Below, piece after piece: positions 1 through 10,610 of a stretch of DNA of 64,000 nt. A model generated the notes under the pieces. The model saw only the letters and a program-made list of their open reading frames with translations. It did not search any database and was not told the DNA's origin. Made by a program: the position numbers and the translations under genes. Each line of letters starts with the position of its first letter. The stretch's first letter is position 1. This DNA is from Bryoerythrophyllum caledonicum (taxonomy: Eukaryota > Streptophyta > Bryopsida > Pottiales > Pottiaceae), in NCBI GenBank assembly GCA_963971425.1, contig OZ020517.1:6512501-6576500 (forward strand), in the 5' to 3' direction.

Positions 1-689
1 CGAAGCACAGAAATCAAAGCGTTCTTGTTGGGGAAGTCTAGTACCCTGAAGATAGTCCCATGCTGATGCAAGTTATAGTAGCTCAAATTTGGTTTAGGTA
101 GAAGCTTGTTGTAGACATTCACAGGAGGTTTAAGAATTGCAAAACTATACTTGATGTTGAAAGAGCATTTGCAGTTGTTATTCAATCTCTACATTTGTCT
201 CTTCTACTTGATTTTGGAACTACATCTGTAAGCATTTGTCAATTCGTTTGAATGAAACAGATTACGTTGCTTTAGCATTTCAGCCATCATTTGTAAACAA
301 GAGCCGAATCTTGTCTCCTTATTTGATACATTGAGTTTATCCATATTGATCTAGGTTTGGATTCATAATACAACATTTATCACTTTTAATGTAGTGGACA
401 TTAAATGCAAGCTCGTACATCAATTGTGAAGTAGACAATTAGTATAGTGATAAAATTATACACCAAATACTAATCACTACAGTATTAGTGAGTGCTTTTG
501 ATTTAGTAGTTGGCATTCAATATTTGGCATTTAGTCTAATGATATATATATCGTATCCTAGGGTAAGGTTTGGCTTTAAATAATTCTAAAAATAGCTTCC
601 AAAATATGTTTAGATATATGGTTTAGAAATATCATCAAAATTTTAACAAAATATCATCAGAATTTTAAAAAAAGAATTTTGAAGAATAA

Positions 690-1165
690 TAAATTTTTAG
701 TGCAACATCCAAAAATTTAGAAAATGTAAAAATATTAGTGCAACATCCAAAAATTTAGAAAATGTGAAAATGTTAGTGCAACATCCAAAAAATTTATGAG
801 GAGGCTAACAGTCGTCAAAGAAACTCCACCTATGAGCGTGTACCTGTGAGCGTGGTACAGCACGCCAAAAAAATTTAGAAAATGTGAAAAAGCTAAAGCA
901 AAATCCAAAAAAAATTTGAACAAACAGCCATCCAGAAACTCCACATCTAAGCGTGGTAAAGCAGACTATGTAGGAGGCTGAAGTCCGGCACACTACCCTA
1001 GGAGCCGCCACGTCAAAGAAAGCATAGAGCCTATACAAGTCGGGTACACCAGAGCCGGTTATTCTTTTGCGGAGTGGGGAGCGTTTCATTATATCGAGGC
1101 CACTTGCAGCATCAACAAACGATATGGGACAATGCTCCAAGTTAATATGTTTCTTGGCTCTAACG
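690..1165 (+). repeat. Dispersed repeat R1 (family with 17.8 and 24.1 kb)
   Basis: The segment opens with about three tandem copies of a unit of roughly 38 bp containing 'tagtgcaacatccaaaaa'. It then matches, in the same order and orientation, landmarks of the repeats at about 17830 and 24060: 'gaggaggctaaca', 'gagcgtggtac', 'gtccggcacactaccc', 'gccgccac', 'ccggttattc' and 'atatgggacaatg'. It is clearly more diverged than the other two copies, so it is an older insertion. Function is unknown. Confidence 0.65.
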
Positions 1166-1504
1166 CTTAATCTGCTTCTTTGCTTGATTGTTGTAACACA
1201 TTCCACGTGCATTTGAGAACGTGGTCACCCTACCCTATTCCCAAGTAATCAAATTCAAAAAATTAGGTACAGACTGATACAGTATACATAGCCTTTAAAT
1301 ATATATTTCAGCTGCTACAACAATAATTCCTTCTACTAATATGCCGAGGTACAAATTGTTCCACGTACTAAAAAAAACTTTGACTCATCTACATAAACAA
1401 GGTTAACTAACGTGTTAGCTAATATTTTAAAAAATAGAGCATGAACAGTCTTAAATCAAAGTTCTACACTTCATTGTTTGTGAATTGAGCCTTTGAGTGT
1501 CATA

Positions 1505-1514
1505 AGGTCTATCC
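1505..1514 (+). repeat. Left target-site duplication of element A
   Basis: AGGTCTATCC directly precedes the left terminal inverted repeat. The identical decamer follows the right terminal repeat at 14589-14598. Nine or ten bases is the expected size for a Mutator-like transposase. Confidence 0.9.
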
Positions 1515-1567
1515 CAGGATTGCTATCTTGTGAGCGGTGAGCCTTGAGCAGCGAGCGGTGAGCACAG
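1515..1567 (+). repeat. Left terminal inverted repeat of element A
   Basis: The terminus starts CAGGATTGCTATCTTGTGAG and runs into short GC-rich iterations of the type GAGCGGTGAGC / CAGCGAGCGGTGAGC, then a poly-T tract. It matches the right terminus in inverted orientation (an exact core of at least 20 bp) and the start of the second copy at 56757 in direct orientation. The GAGCGG-type iterations vary in number between the three termini, which looks like slippage in a multi-site transposase-binding region. Confidence 0.88.
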
Positions 1568-2097
1568 TTTTTTTGGTTTTTTTTTTGCCCAAAAAATCTA
1601 AAAAAATATATGGTACCTACGGCCGTGGATTAAATTTACAAACTTTTGGCAATAAATTAAAAACATGCAACAATAAACAACGACAAGATATTTGGACATT
1701 GTGACTACGTAATTCTTGATGTTTAGGATTGTAACAATTCGTCTAAAAACCTGGAGTGACATCTATGGCTGTGGATTGGATCTACTTTATCCTTTTAATA
1801 CATGGGTGACATCCATCTAATACCTAGGCGATACCCGTGTTGTTTTACTACTTTGATTTGGAAAAGTTAGATACTTTGAAAGTATTGGCATGTTCAATAA
1901 ATATGGTTTGAGATTGTAAAAATCTCGTGGCACAAAACATAAAATGTATTAACATAACACAAATGATAATTACGTTGGCTAAGTATATAAAGAAACAAAT
2001 CGATATTCCTGAATAAAACACAATAGATAGAAGACTTTAATAAAGATATAAAAAAACAACATGCATTGTTAAAAAAAAATACAACCAAATGGATAAT
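1568..2097. other. Left subterminal region of element A, non-coding
   Basis: AT-rich spacer between the terminal repeat and the 3' end of the methyltransferase-like gene. It contains phrases such as 'cctacggccgtggat' and 'catctatggctgtggattgg'. Comparable phrases ('cctatagccgtgag', 'cctatagccatgg') recur in the same place in the second copy at 56.85-56.98 kb. These may be subterminal transposase sites or relics of shared ancestry. The 3' untranslated region and polyadenylation signals of the minus-strand gene should lie here. I see no gene. Confidence 0.5.
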
Positions 2098-5000
2098 TCA
2101 ATTTTCCTCCCCTGATAGCTCATCTGAGCTATCCTCATAAATATCAGGCGAACTACTATCCGTACCACTACCAACCGCTTCCCCATCTATGAAGCGCTCT
2201 GCTGCGGACCTGCGTTGGGGTACTCGTGAAATCGGAGGAGGAGATGGTAGGGCAGCCATCGCATGTGCGATGCCCCAATCCCAAGGATTCATGTGATACG
2301 AACGAGGCGGACTCATCATCTCCTTCGACAAGCGCGATAACACTCCGGTTTCCGATGTGGATGATGAAGCCATCAACGACGTCGACCGACTGCATTAATC
2401 AAGTGGAACGGTGATGTCAACGACTGAATATTTTCAAAGGCAGTAAACTTCAACGGAAAGTCAATTAAATAAGATGGGACCCTAAACGTACTTACAAGTC
2501 CTCTTGCGAGCGGTCTTCACCTCGGGCTCGTCATCATCGACCTCCAATGGGCGTTTTCTAGAGCCTTCATGCAACGGTGGCTGAATTCCGGACTCTACTT
2601 CCATGGTGCTCGGAATCAAAGGGCGGAGGACCTCATCAACCAAACCAGCGTCCTCTTCTAATGCGAGGATGTGGCGCTTAAGGGCCTTACAAGCCTTGAT
2701 GGATGCACCTATTATAATGAAACAAGTTAATAGAAGTTAGCAAATGAGGAAAAAAAACCATGAGAGAAGAAGAAGTCTGTAGAACACTTACCTGTGGATG
2801 CTGTAAGATCGAGGACAATCTCATCTTCTTTGGTACAAAGGTCGATAAGAGCCTCCATGAGGTTGGAGGACTTCTCTCGTGCTCCACGCCATGGCTGGTT
2901 GGTGGATCCCCTCATCGTCAGCGTCTCCTGTGTAATCAGATTGGTCAAGTGACCATCTGATGACAACTGAATCCCCTCCAGCAACAATTCCATCCTATCA
3001 TTAAATGAAAATGGAACCCAAGGCTCCAACTTCCTCACATAGCACTTCACCATGAAGCACTTGTGAGTGCGCCCGGGATGGCCCTCGCGCGAGAGAGACA
3101 AGCCATTAATGGCAAACCACTTTGTCTCCTCACGGAAATCTGCCCACTCAGCCCAAGCATGAAGTTCGTTCGAGATGAACTTCGAGTCTGGGTAGAACAC
3201 GATGAGCGGTGCCCCATTGCGAAGCAAGGCCTCTGCCATCTCGAAACATCGGTGAATCCAAGGGGATTCGAGCTTTCCTCCAGTAGAGTGCTGAGTTGGA
3301 AGTTTGTTCCAACTCGGCACCGAACCACCGCCCTCAATTCCAGGGACGGGCAAATCCTCAGGGACATCAAAGAGTATCATGTCCACCAAACCGTCATCGC
3401 AAGGCTCTCCGCGGTGATGCCGCAAACGCGACCCGGAATGCACCTTCATAAACTGCCGCATCTCTAACCAAAGAGATGGCAGGTCATCCTCTTCAGCAAT
3501 ACTATCGAACAAAGTCATAATGCTGAGAGCGCTTTGAGAAATCACCTCCACTCCGACAGTAGACTCCAAATGCTCCACTGCAGGAATCGTGTAGATTGTC
3601 TGCGAGGGCTTTGCCACGTAGGTGGAGGGTCGGCTGCTGCCCGATGGAGAAATGCCTTGCGTCGGTCCCATGGCAGCTGGAATAGCAAACGCTGCTGCCC
3701 CTCCAAGCTGAGCAAACAACTTCTCAGGCCCCTCCTTTGCCACAAATGCCGCCAACTCCCTGTTCCTCTCCCTCGTCTCCTTCTTCAAACTCTTCGCTTT
3801 GAGATTCTCCACCCTCAATGCCTCCTTCTCTGCCGCCTTGAGCGCCGCCTTCGTCGCCCTTTCCGCAGCCTTTGCACGATCCTTCTCTAAAAGCAAACCG
3901 TCAACTGCCTCAACTACGGCAGAAACTGAAGAAGGAAGCATGTCGCCATCTCCACCAGTGGCTAAGGAATCACAGTCTCTTCGAAGCTGAAGCTCTTCAC
4001 CCGGTGTGGGATCCGAATTCTTCAACTCCAAGTACCAAGGGCACTGCACCAAGTGATGACGAGAAAAACGCTGCCTCTGCTGCTCGGTGAAGATACAGTC
4101 TGGTGAAGTAGGGTCCGTCCACTTCTTGAAGCGGATGGGCATTTGACTTGGCACCAACGCTCCTTTAACCACTAGCTCCCTCCAGAAGTAGCGAAGCACC
4201 GCCCGCTTCATGGTCTTCTCGCATCCCTCCTGCTTTAGAAACTCCTCTGACTTCGAGAACACACCTTTTCTCCCAAGGTGGTCCTTGAATGCCTTCGCCC
4301 ACAGCATGATGCTCCAAGCCTCCATCCAAGAACCAATGTCTTGGATGGGATTAGGGAGCCCGTCATTCTTCAATACGACGTTGTCCTCTTCAATTAGCTC
4401 CGAGAACTTCTTCTCAATTTCCTCCTCCAACTATAATATACAGTACAATCTCTTAGACAAAATCAATATCCAAAATTGTTACTTGTAATTGCAATAGACA
4501 ATAGAGATTTGGAAAACTCACCCCTGCCCAAAAGGCTGCAGTATCGATCCATCCCCGAAGACTCGTGTCTGAAGCTGGCGATTTGGGGAAATTGTACTCC
4601 GCCCTACTGTCCTTGCTCATGTTCCACCATTTGCACCATCTTCCCTTGAACTTCCCAGCCACCTTCGCCGTGCAAATGAGTTGGAGCTTCTCGAGTGTCA
4701 TCTCTGGCTTAGTCTGGTAAATATCGAAATGACGCAACACCTAAAGTAGAGCACGAATAACTGGACTCAGTTATGGTTCGAAACTAAAACAAATTGAAAC
4801 AACATGGATAAAACATAAACAGATGCCATAAAATTTGAAATTCACATACCTCCTTGAAGAATTCCTCACCGTTCGCCGGGTTTCCAACCGCCAACATCCG
4901 TGTAAATGTTGTTTGACAAGCTATTTTTTTCTTGTGCACGGCATCAGTGCAGAGTCTCACCAACTCTGCTGGACTTCCAACGCGATCAACACCAACACCA

Positions 5001-8000
5001 GTGACAAGGCTATCCTTGTAATTGCGTATGCACTCCTCTTGGGCAGCAATAATCTCCCGCTAGAAACCAACATTCATCAGAAATACATAATGAAAATTTA
5101 ACAGTTACTGAACAAAAATGCAATGATAATTTCAGTTCAAGTGTAGGCTGATAAACATACCTCAAACATGAGTTTCTGAAATGCGTCATACGTCATGTGA
5201 TACCATTTCTTTGTAGTCTTCTTCCCCCACTCGTGCACACTAGCTTCATAATCATCATCACTAATCAAGCCCTTCAACTGCTCAAAGTCCAACAATCCGA
5301 AATGTTGGACCCTCTTCAACTCATGTGATAAATGCTGCGTGACGTGATCAGCCTCTTTTTGCCTATAATAAACAAACCATAATTTAGATACGTGCATGAC
5401 CAATATGGATTTAAACCACCAAATACGACCATGGCAACGATGATAATTGGAGAATTGCAGAATTATTATTAACAAAAATCAGGAGGATTGCATCTTACTT
5501 GTTAAGATCAGTCATGGCGTTGAGAAGAATATGGCGGTTTTCCAAACACGGCTCTAGAACCACTGCCCTCACCGGTGAATGGAAGATGAAGTCTCGAGAG
5601 TGCATCTGGGATATCACCTCCATCCACGCAATGTGGCGGTGGTTGCCATCCCAGATAAAGAAGTACTTGTTTGAGAACGACTGCAACTCCGGCCTCATCT
5701 GCAACATCATCTCAAACTTGCGATCCTCCTCTTGCCAAAGTGTAGACCAGTTGGCTCGCTCAGAAGGGAGTACCTCCTGCTCGGTCATTGAGAAACTCTT
5801 CGACGCAACATAGAAACATGCGGATCCGGGTCGATATCCCTTCACAAACTCCGCCTTGAGCTTCTCAACATCACTCTTCAAGGGGAGACGAACTTCCGTC
5901 ATAGGTAGCATGCGGCATAGTGGAATGAGGAGCTCCTCGATTGAAGGGTAGAGTGACCTCTGTAGGACATCTGACGCTGTCCCACGAATGGACTTCCTCA
6001 ACGCTTGCTCGGTCGATTCCATCCTCGAGTCGCCCTCAAAGTCATGGATCTCTTCCTCCTCAGGTTGATTCATCGGATCTAAGCTCTCCCTACAGGATAC
6101 CGTCCCTTGTTCTTGCGGTGCCGCCTGAAATATTAAAGCACAAAGGAACGTCACCATAGAAACACAGTGAGCCTATAAATCTCTCTCACTCGGAACGCAG
6201 CAGCCTACCTCATCGAGGGGGACGCTCCCTCTAGTCATGGACATCCCAAAGGACCCAACGTTCCTTAAGCGCTTCTGACCCGAGGCCTCCACCTGAAACC
6301 AACATACAAACCTCAGCACCAAGCATGCAATCAACATAAAAAATCAGCGTACATTCTCCACGAGCGTATGAGATAGTCCCCTATTACGGATTCTGTCATC
6401 CTGCGACCGTGCAACTTGCTACGCGTACCCTAAACGAGGAGTAGTTGGAGATAAGAAAACCGACGAGCTGCAGTACTCGTGAAGAGGAAAAAAAAAAAAT
6501 CACGACTCCCCAGACCACCCTCGGATCCGAGGGTCAAATTGTGCAACCAAAATTTCAAAAAAAAAACGCGCGTACCTCCACCACGAGCACTGCAACGTGC
6601 TCTTACTAGCGAGCTCCGCTCCACGCGAGCACCTGAATTTAATTCTCCAAGCCCTAAACGAGGAGGACCAGCACGTGGTCTATCACTAGTTGGAGATAAG
6701 AAAACCGACGAGCAGCAGTACTCGTGAAGAGGAAAAAAAAAACCACGACTCCCCAGACCACCCTCGGATCCGAGGGTCAAATTGTGCAACCAAAATTTCA
6801 AAAACAAATGCGCGTACCTCCACCACGAGCACTTCAATCTGCTCTTACTAGCGAGCTCCGCTCCACGCGAGCACCTGAATTTAATTCTCCAAGCCCTAAA
6901 CGAGGAGGACCAGCACGTGGTCTATCACTAGTTGGAGATAAGAAAACCGACGAGCTGCAGTACTCGTGAAGAGGAAAAAAAAAACCACGACTCCCCAGAC
7001 CACCCTCGGATCCGAGGGTCAAATTGTGCAACCAAAATTTCAAAAAAAAAACGCGCGTACCTCCACCACGAGCACTTCAATCTGCTCTTACTAGCGAGCT
7101 CCGCTCCACGCGAGCACCTGAATTTAATTCTCCAAGCCCTAAACGAGGAGGACCAGCACGTGGTCTATCACTAGTTGGAGATAAGAAAACCGACGAGCAG
7201 CAGTACTCGTGAAGAGGAAAAAAAAAACCACGACTCCCTAGACCACCCTCGGATCCGAAGGTCAAATTGTGCAACCAAAATTTCAAAAAAAAAACGCGCG
7301 TACCTCCACCACGAGCACTGCAACGTGCTCTTACTAGCGAGCTCTGCTCCACGCGAGCACCTGAATTTAATTCTCCAAGCCCTAAACGAGGAGGACCAGC
7401 ACGTGGTCTATCACTAGTTGGAGATAAGAAAACCGACGAGCTGCAGTACTCGTGAAGAGGAAAAAAAAAACCACGACTCCCCAGACCACCCTCGGATCCG
7501 AGGGTCAAATTGTGCAACCAAAATTTCAAAAAAAAAACGCGCGTACCTCCACCACGAGCACTTCAATCTGCTCTTACTAGCGAGCTCCGCTCCACGCGAG
7601 CACCTGAATTTAATTCTCCAAGCCCTAAACGAGGAGGACCAGCACGTGGTCTATCACTAGTTGGAGATAAGAAAACCGACGAGCAGCAGTACTCGTGAAG
7701 AGGAAAAAAAAAACCACGACTCCCTAGACCACCCTCGGATCCGAAGGTCAAATTGTGCAACCAAAATTTCAAAAAAAAAACGCGCGTACCTCCACCACGA
7801 GCACTGCAACGTGCTCTTACTAGCGAGCTCCGCTCCACGCGAGCACCTGAATTTAATTCTCCAAGCCCTAAACGAGGAGGACCAGCACGTGGTCTATCAC
7901 TAGTTGGAGATAAGAAAACCGACGAGCTGCAGTACTCGTGAAGAGGAAAAAAAAAACCACGACTCCCCAGACCACCCTCGGATCCGAGGGTCAAATTGTG

Positions 8001-10016
8001 CAACCAAAATTTCAAAAAAAAACGCGCGTACCTCCACCACGAGCACTTCAATCTGCTCTTACTAGCGAGCTCCGCTCCACGCGAGCACCTGAATTTAATT
8101 CTCCAAGCCCTAAACGAGGAGGACCAGCACGTGGTCTATCACTAGTTGGAGATAAGAAAACCGACGAGCAGCAGTACTCGTGAAGAGGAAAAAAAAAACC
8201 ACGACTCCCCAGACCACCCTCGGATCCGAGGGTCAAATTGTGCAACCAAAATTTCAAAAAAAAAACGCGCGTACCTCCACCACGAGCACTGCAACGTGCT
8301 CTTACTAGCGAGCTCTGCTCCACGCGAGCACCTGAATTTAATTCTCCAAGCCCTAAACGAGGAGGACCAGCACGTGGTCTATCACTAGTTGGAGATAAGA
8401 AATCCGACGAGCTGCAGTACTCGTGAAGAGGAAAAAAAAAACCACGACTCCCCAGACCACCCTCGGATCCGAGGGTCAAATTGTGCAACCAAAATTTCAA
8501 AAAAAAAACGCGCGTACCTCCACCACGAGCACTTCAATCTGCTCTTACTAGCGAGCTCCGCTCCACGCGAGCACCTGAATTTAATTCTCCAAGCCCTAAA
8601 CGAGGAGGACCAGCACGTGGTCTATCACTAGTTGGAGATAAGAAAACCGACGAGCTGCAGTACTCGTGAAGAGGAAAAAAAAAACCACGACTCCCCAGAC
8701 CACCCTCGGATCCGAGGGTCAAATTGTGCAACCAAAATTTCAAAAAAAAACGCGCGTACCTCCACCACGAGCACTTCAATCTGCTCTTACTAGCGAGCTC
8801 CGCTCCACGCGAGCACCTGAATTTAATTCTCCAAGCCCTAAACGAGGAGGACCAGCACGTGGTCTATCACTAGTTGGAGATAAGAAAACCGACGAGCTGC
8901 AGTACTCGTGAAGAGGAAAAAAAAAACCACGACTCCCCAGACCACCCTCGGATCCGAGGGTCAAATTGTGCAACCTGATTTTAGAATAAAAAATGTGCGT
9001 ACCTCCACCACGAGCACTGCAACGTGCTCTTACTAGCGAGCTCTGCTCCACGCGAGCACCTGACTTTATTTCTCCAAGCCCTAAACGAGGTGGACCAGCA
9101 CGTGCTCTATCACTAGTTGGAGATAAGAAAACCGACGAGCAACTGAAGAGCAGCAATCCTAATCGAAGTGGCCGAGCAGCTTGAGGATGTGGCTGAGGAA
9201 GTGAATATTATAATTATTGGTTGACCCATGGTTCACGGTATCGTTGGCACCCGGGTAATCCTGGCGCTCCAAGAATATTTGAATGAACTATATGTAACGA
9301 TGTGAGACATTGAGACTCTAGAAGTACTATTCATTCAATCAGGTTCTGCAGACGCCGGATAGGGAGGCTATGATACGTACCTGAGGCGATGAGCCTGGTC
9401 CTGGCTCAGGTTGTGATGGGGTTTTGCTGTTCTTACTTCGATGATGAAATCTAGCTAGACTAGCGAGTGTTTGAGCTGGGGAAGTGGGGTTGATCTTTGT
9501 AGACCTTGATGGATTTCCTCGGCTTCCAGATGCAATAGTTGACTTCATCATTTGACACTGAGACTCCTCAGAACTGTCGTCAGTCTCCTTACCTCTTTCC
9601 AAAGAGGTATCCGAGGCACCAGATCTCTGATACTGACTCATCGTATTAGCTTGAAGTAAGTCCTCTTCTAGTGTCTTCCCACAAATATGCTCACTAGGCC
9701 TATTTACCTGCACGATCTTGGAACGACTGTAGTCAAGCCCTAACACTACTCAACTTATATGAGTCAATAATCTCTGCAAATCAATGGAACACCAATCAAA
9801 TAATACCTGATCTCTGTAACGGGATGATGAAGCTCCTTTGTGGATAGTTGTCAAATCCCTAAGTTCCTTACTTGATGTTGCGCCCACTACTACTGTATTC
9901 TGAGAAGCTAATAATGCTAGCTTCTCTCGACGTTTCTTCTGAGCGCGTACTTGCTTAGGATTTGAAAACTTTGTAGGTCTTCTCCTCTGTCTAGCATTCT
10001 TAGTCATCCTCAGCAC
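2098..10016 (-). CDS. Element A gene: ParB-like domain fused to a divergent beta-class DNA methyltransferase-like domain
   Basis: Proposed exons in order of transcription: 10016-9807, about 9710-9381, 6292-6209, 6124-5499, 5362-5161, 5059-4850, 4740-4522, 4430-2792, 2708-2492, 2389-2098. All introns are GT-AG and phases agree throughout, giving about 1,340 aa. The N-terminus is very basic (start MLRMTKNARQRRR), probably nuclear. Exon 6124-5499 ends with a ParB/sulfiredoxin-type signature, FFIWDGNHRHIAWM. Exon 4430-2792 has an alanine/lysine/glutamate-rich coiled coil, then DMILFDVPED where beta-class methylases have DPPY, and GAPLIVFYPDSKF. The permuted cofactor region EDEIVLDLTASTG is split by an intron and continues ASIKACKALKRHILALEED. 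The C-terminus is acidic. The fold order (motif IV before motif I) fits N4/N6 methylases, but the catalytic tetrad is DVPE. The 3.1-kb intron holds the 243-bp satellite. The acceptor of exon 2 and the first exon are the least certain parts. An active methylase is not excluded, but a DNA-binding pseudoenzyme is likelier. Confidence 0.72.
6430..9150. repeat. Eleven-copy 243-bp satellite inside an intron, each unit with a 16-bp palindrome
   Basis: Units of 242-243 bp start with 'ttggagataagaaaacc' at about 6446, 6690, 6932, 7175, 7418, 7661, 7904, 8146, 8389, 8632, 8874 and a last partial one at 9117. Each contains the perfect palindrome CCCTCGGATCCGAGGG at 6518, 6761, 7003, 7489, 7975, 8217, 8460, 8703 and 8945, with the one-base variant CCGAAGG in the units at 7246 and 7732. 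Other fixed parts are an A-tract of 8-11 bases, a 'gcgcgtacctccaccacgag' block and 'cagcacgtggtctatcacta'. Copies alternate in small variants (cagcag/cagctg; gcaacgtgc/tcaatctgc), suggesting amplification of a two-unit block. The array lies wholly in the intron between 9380 and 6293 of the methyltransferase-like gene and just outside its ParB-encoding exon. Confidence 0.93.
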
Positions 10017-10610
10017 TCAACCCTAAACTGTTATCTCCACTTCCGAAACATCACAAACTAGCAGGTATAGCACTCACTAATAGTCACAACTGCAAGGTCG
10101 CAACCGTGCAATACTTATCTCATCATGCTACCTTCGACGGGGGGGATAGATTCAGTTCTCGAAAATATCGGATCTTGACGGTCTTTAGTTTGAATAGAGA
10201 CAGCGTTGTAGTCTCTAATAATGTTACTTTCACCATATATATCCCACCGTCTGGCGCAAACTTCATATTTACAGGTATACCAAGCATCACTATTGAAAAA
10301 AGACTGCAGGCATGGTATTAAAACAATGGGCAACCCTTCCGTTTCAAGGAGCCCCGATTAGATAATTTGATATATTAAGATATGCATGGACTACTACAAG
10401 CATGACTTTCATTGCTTTTTGTCGTATCCGTCCAGGAGGAAAGAGAATTGCTGCATGAGCATCCTACGTGTGATATTAATTTATTATCCCGCCGGAAAAA
10501 GGCCAATGAACCATCTTATTTGAATGTGGACGCAAGCAGTGACTCATTCTCTTTCGTCAATCCAAGGTCATTTCGCAAAGTTGTTCAACCTTCTCTGAGA
10601 CCCCTGGAAC
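10017..10610. promoter_or_regulatory. Shared divergent promoter region of element A
   Basis: This 0.6-kb interval separates the first exon of the minus-strand methyltransferase-like gene from the ATG of the plus-strand transposase gene, so both promoters must be here or in the adjoining exons. I see no certain TATA element; 'accatatatatccc' near 10230 is the best AT-rich candidate. An open frame at 10412-10666 overlaps the transposase start in another frame and has no recognisable content. Confidence 0.45.

Larger units (their letters stand above)
1..1514. other. AT-rich flank left of element A, no gene
   Basis: I see no convincing coding sequence here. About 375-510 resembles, in degenerate form, the terminal part of the CACTA-like element found at 18.8-19.6 kb and 49.5-50.4 kb (shared pattern of 'gtagtgga' followed by a decayed 'CACTAAATAC' end and 'acaattagt'). 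About 690-1165 is a member of the dispersed repeat described separately. The last ten bases, 1505-1514, are the left target duplication of element A. Short open frames here are chance. Confidence 0.6.

Noticed and set aside
2098-2376. Separate small gene at the 3' end of the element A methyltransferase-like gene
   Set aside because: Using the donor GTACGT at 2491-2486 the frame joins in phase (RTC-N-RSTSLMASSST). The paralogue at 57.6-58.0 kb has the same join, so this is the last exon and not a separate gene.
6430-9150. Long repetitive open frames on both strands across the 243-bp satellite (up to 162 aa)
   Set aside because: The unit is 81 codons long, so any chance open frame continues through the array. 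A-tract length changes break the frames between units, both strands are equally open, and the block is intronic in a well-supported gene model.
6430-9150. CRISPR-like array
   Set aside because: Whole 243-bp units repeat; there are no unique spacers between short direct repeats, and the context is eukaryotic.
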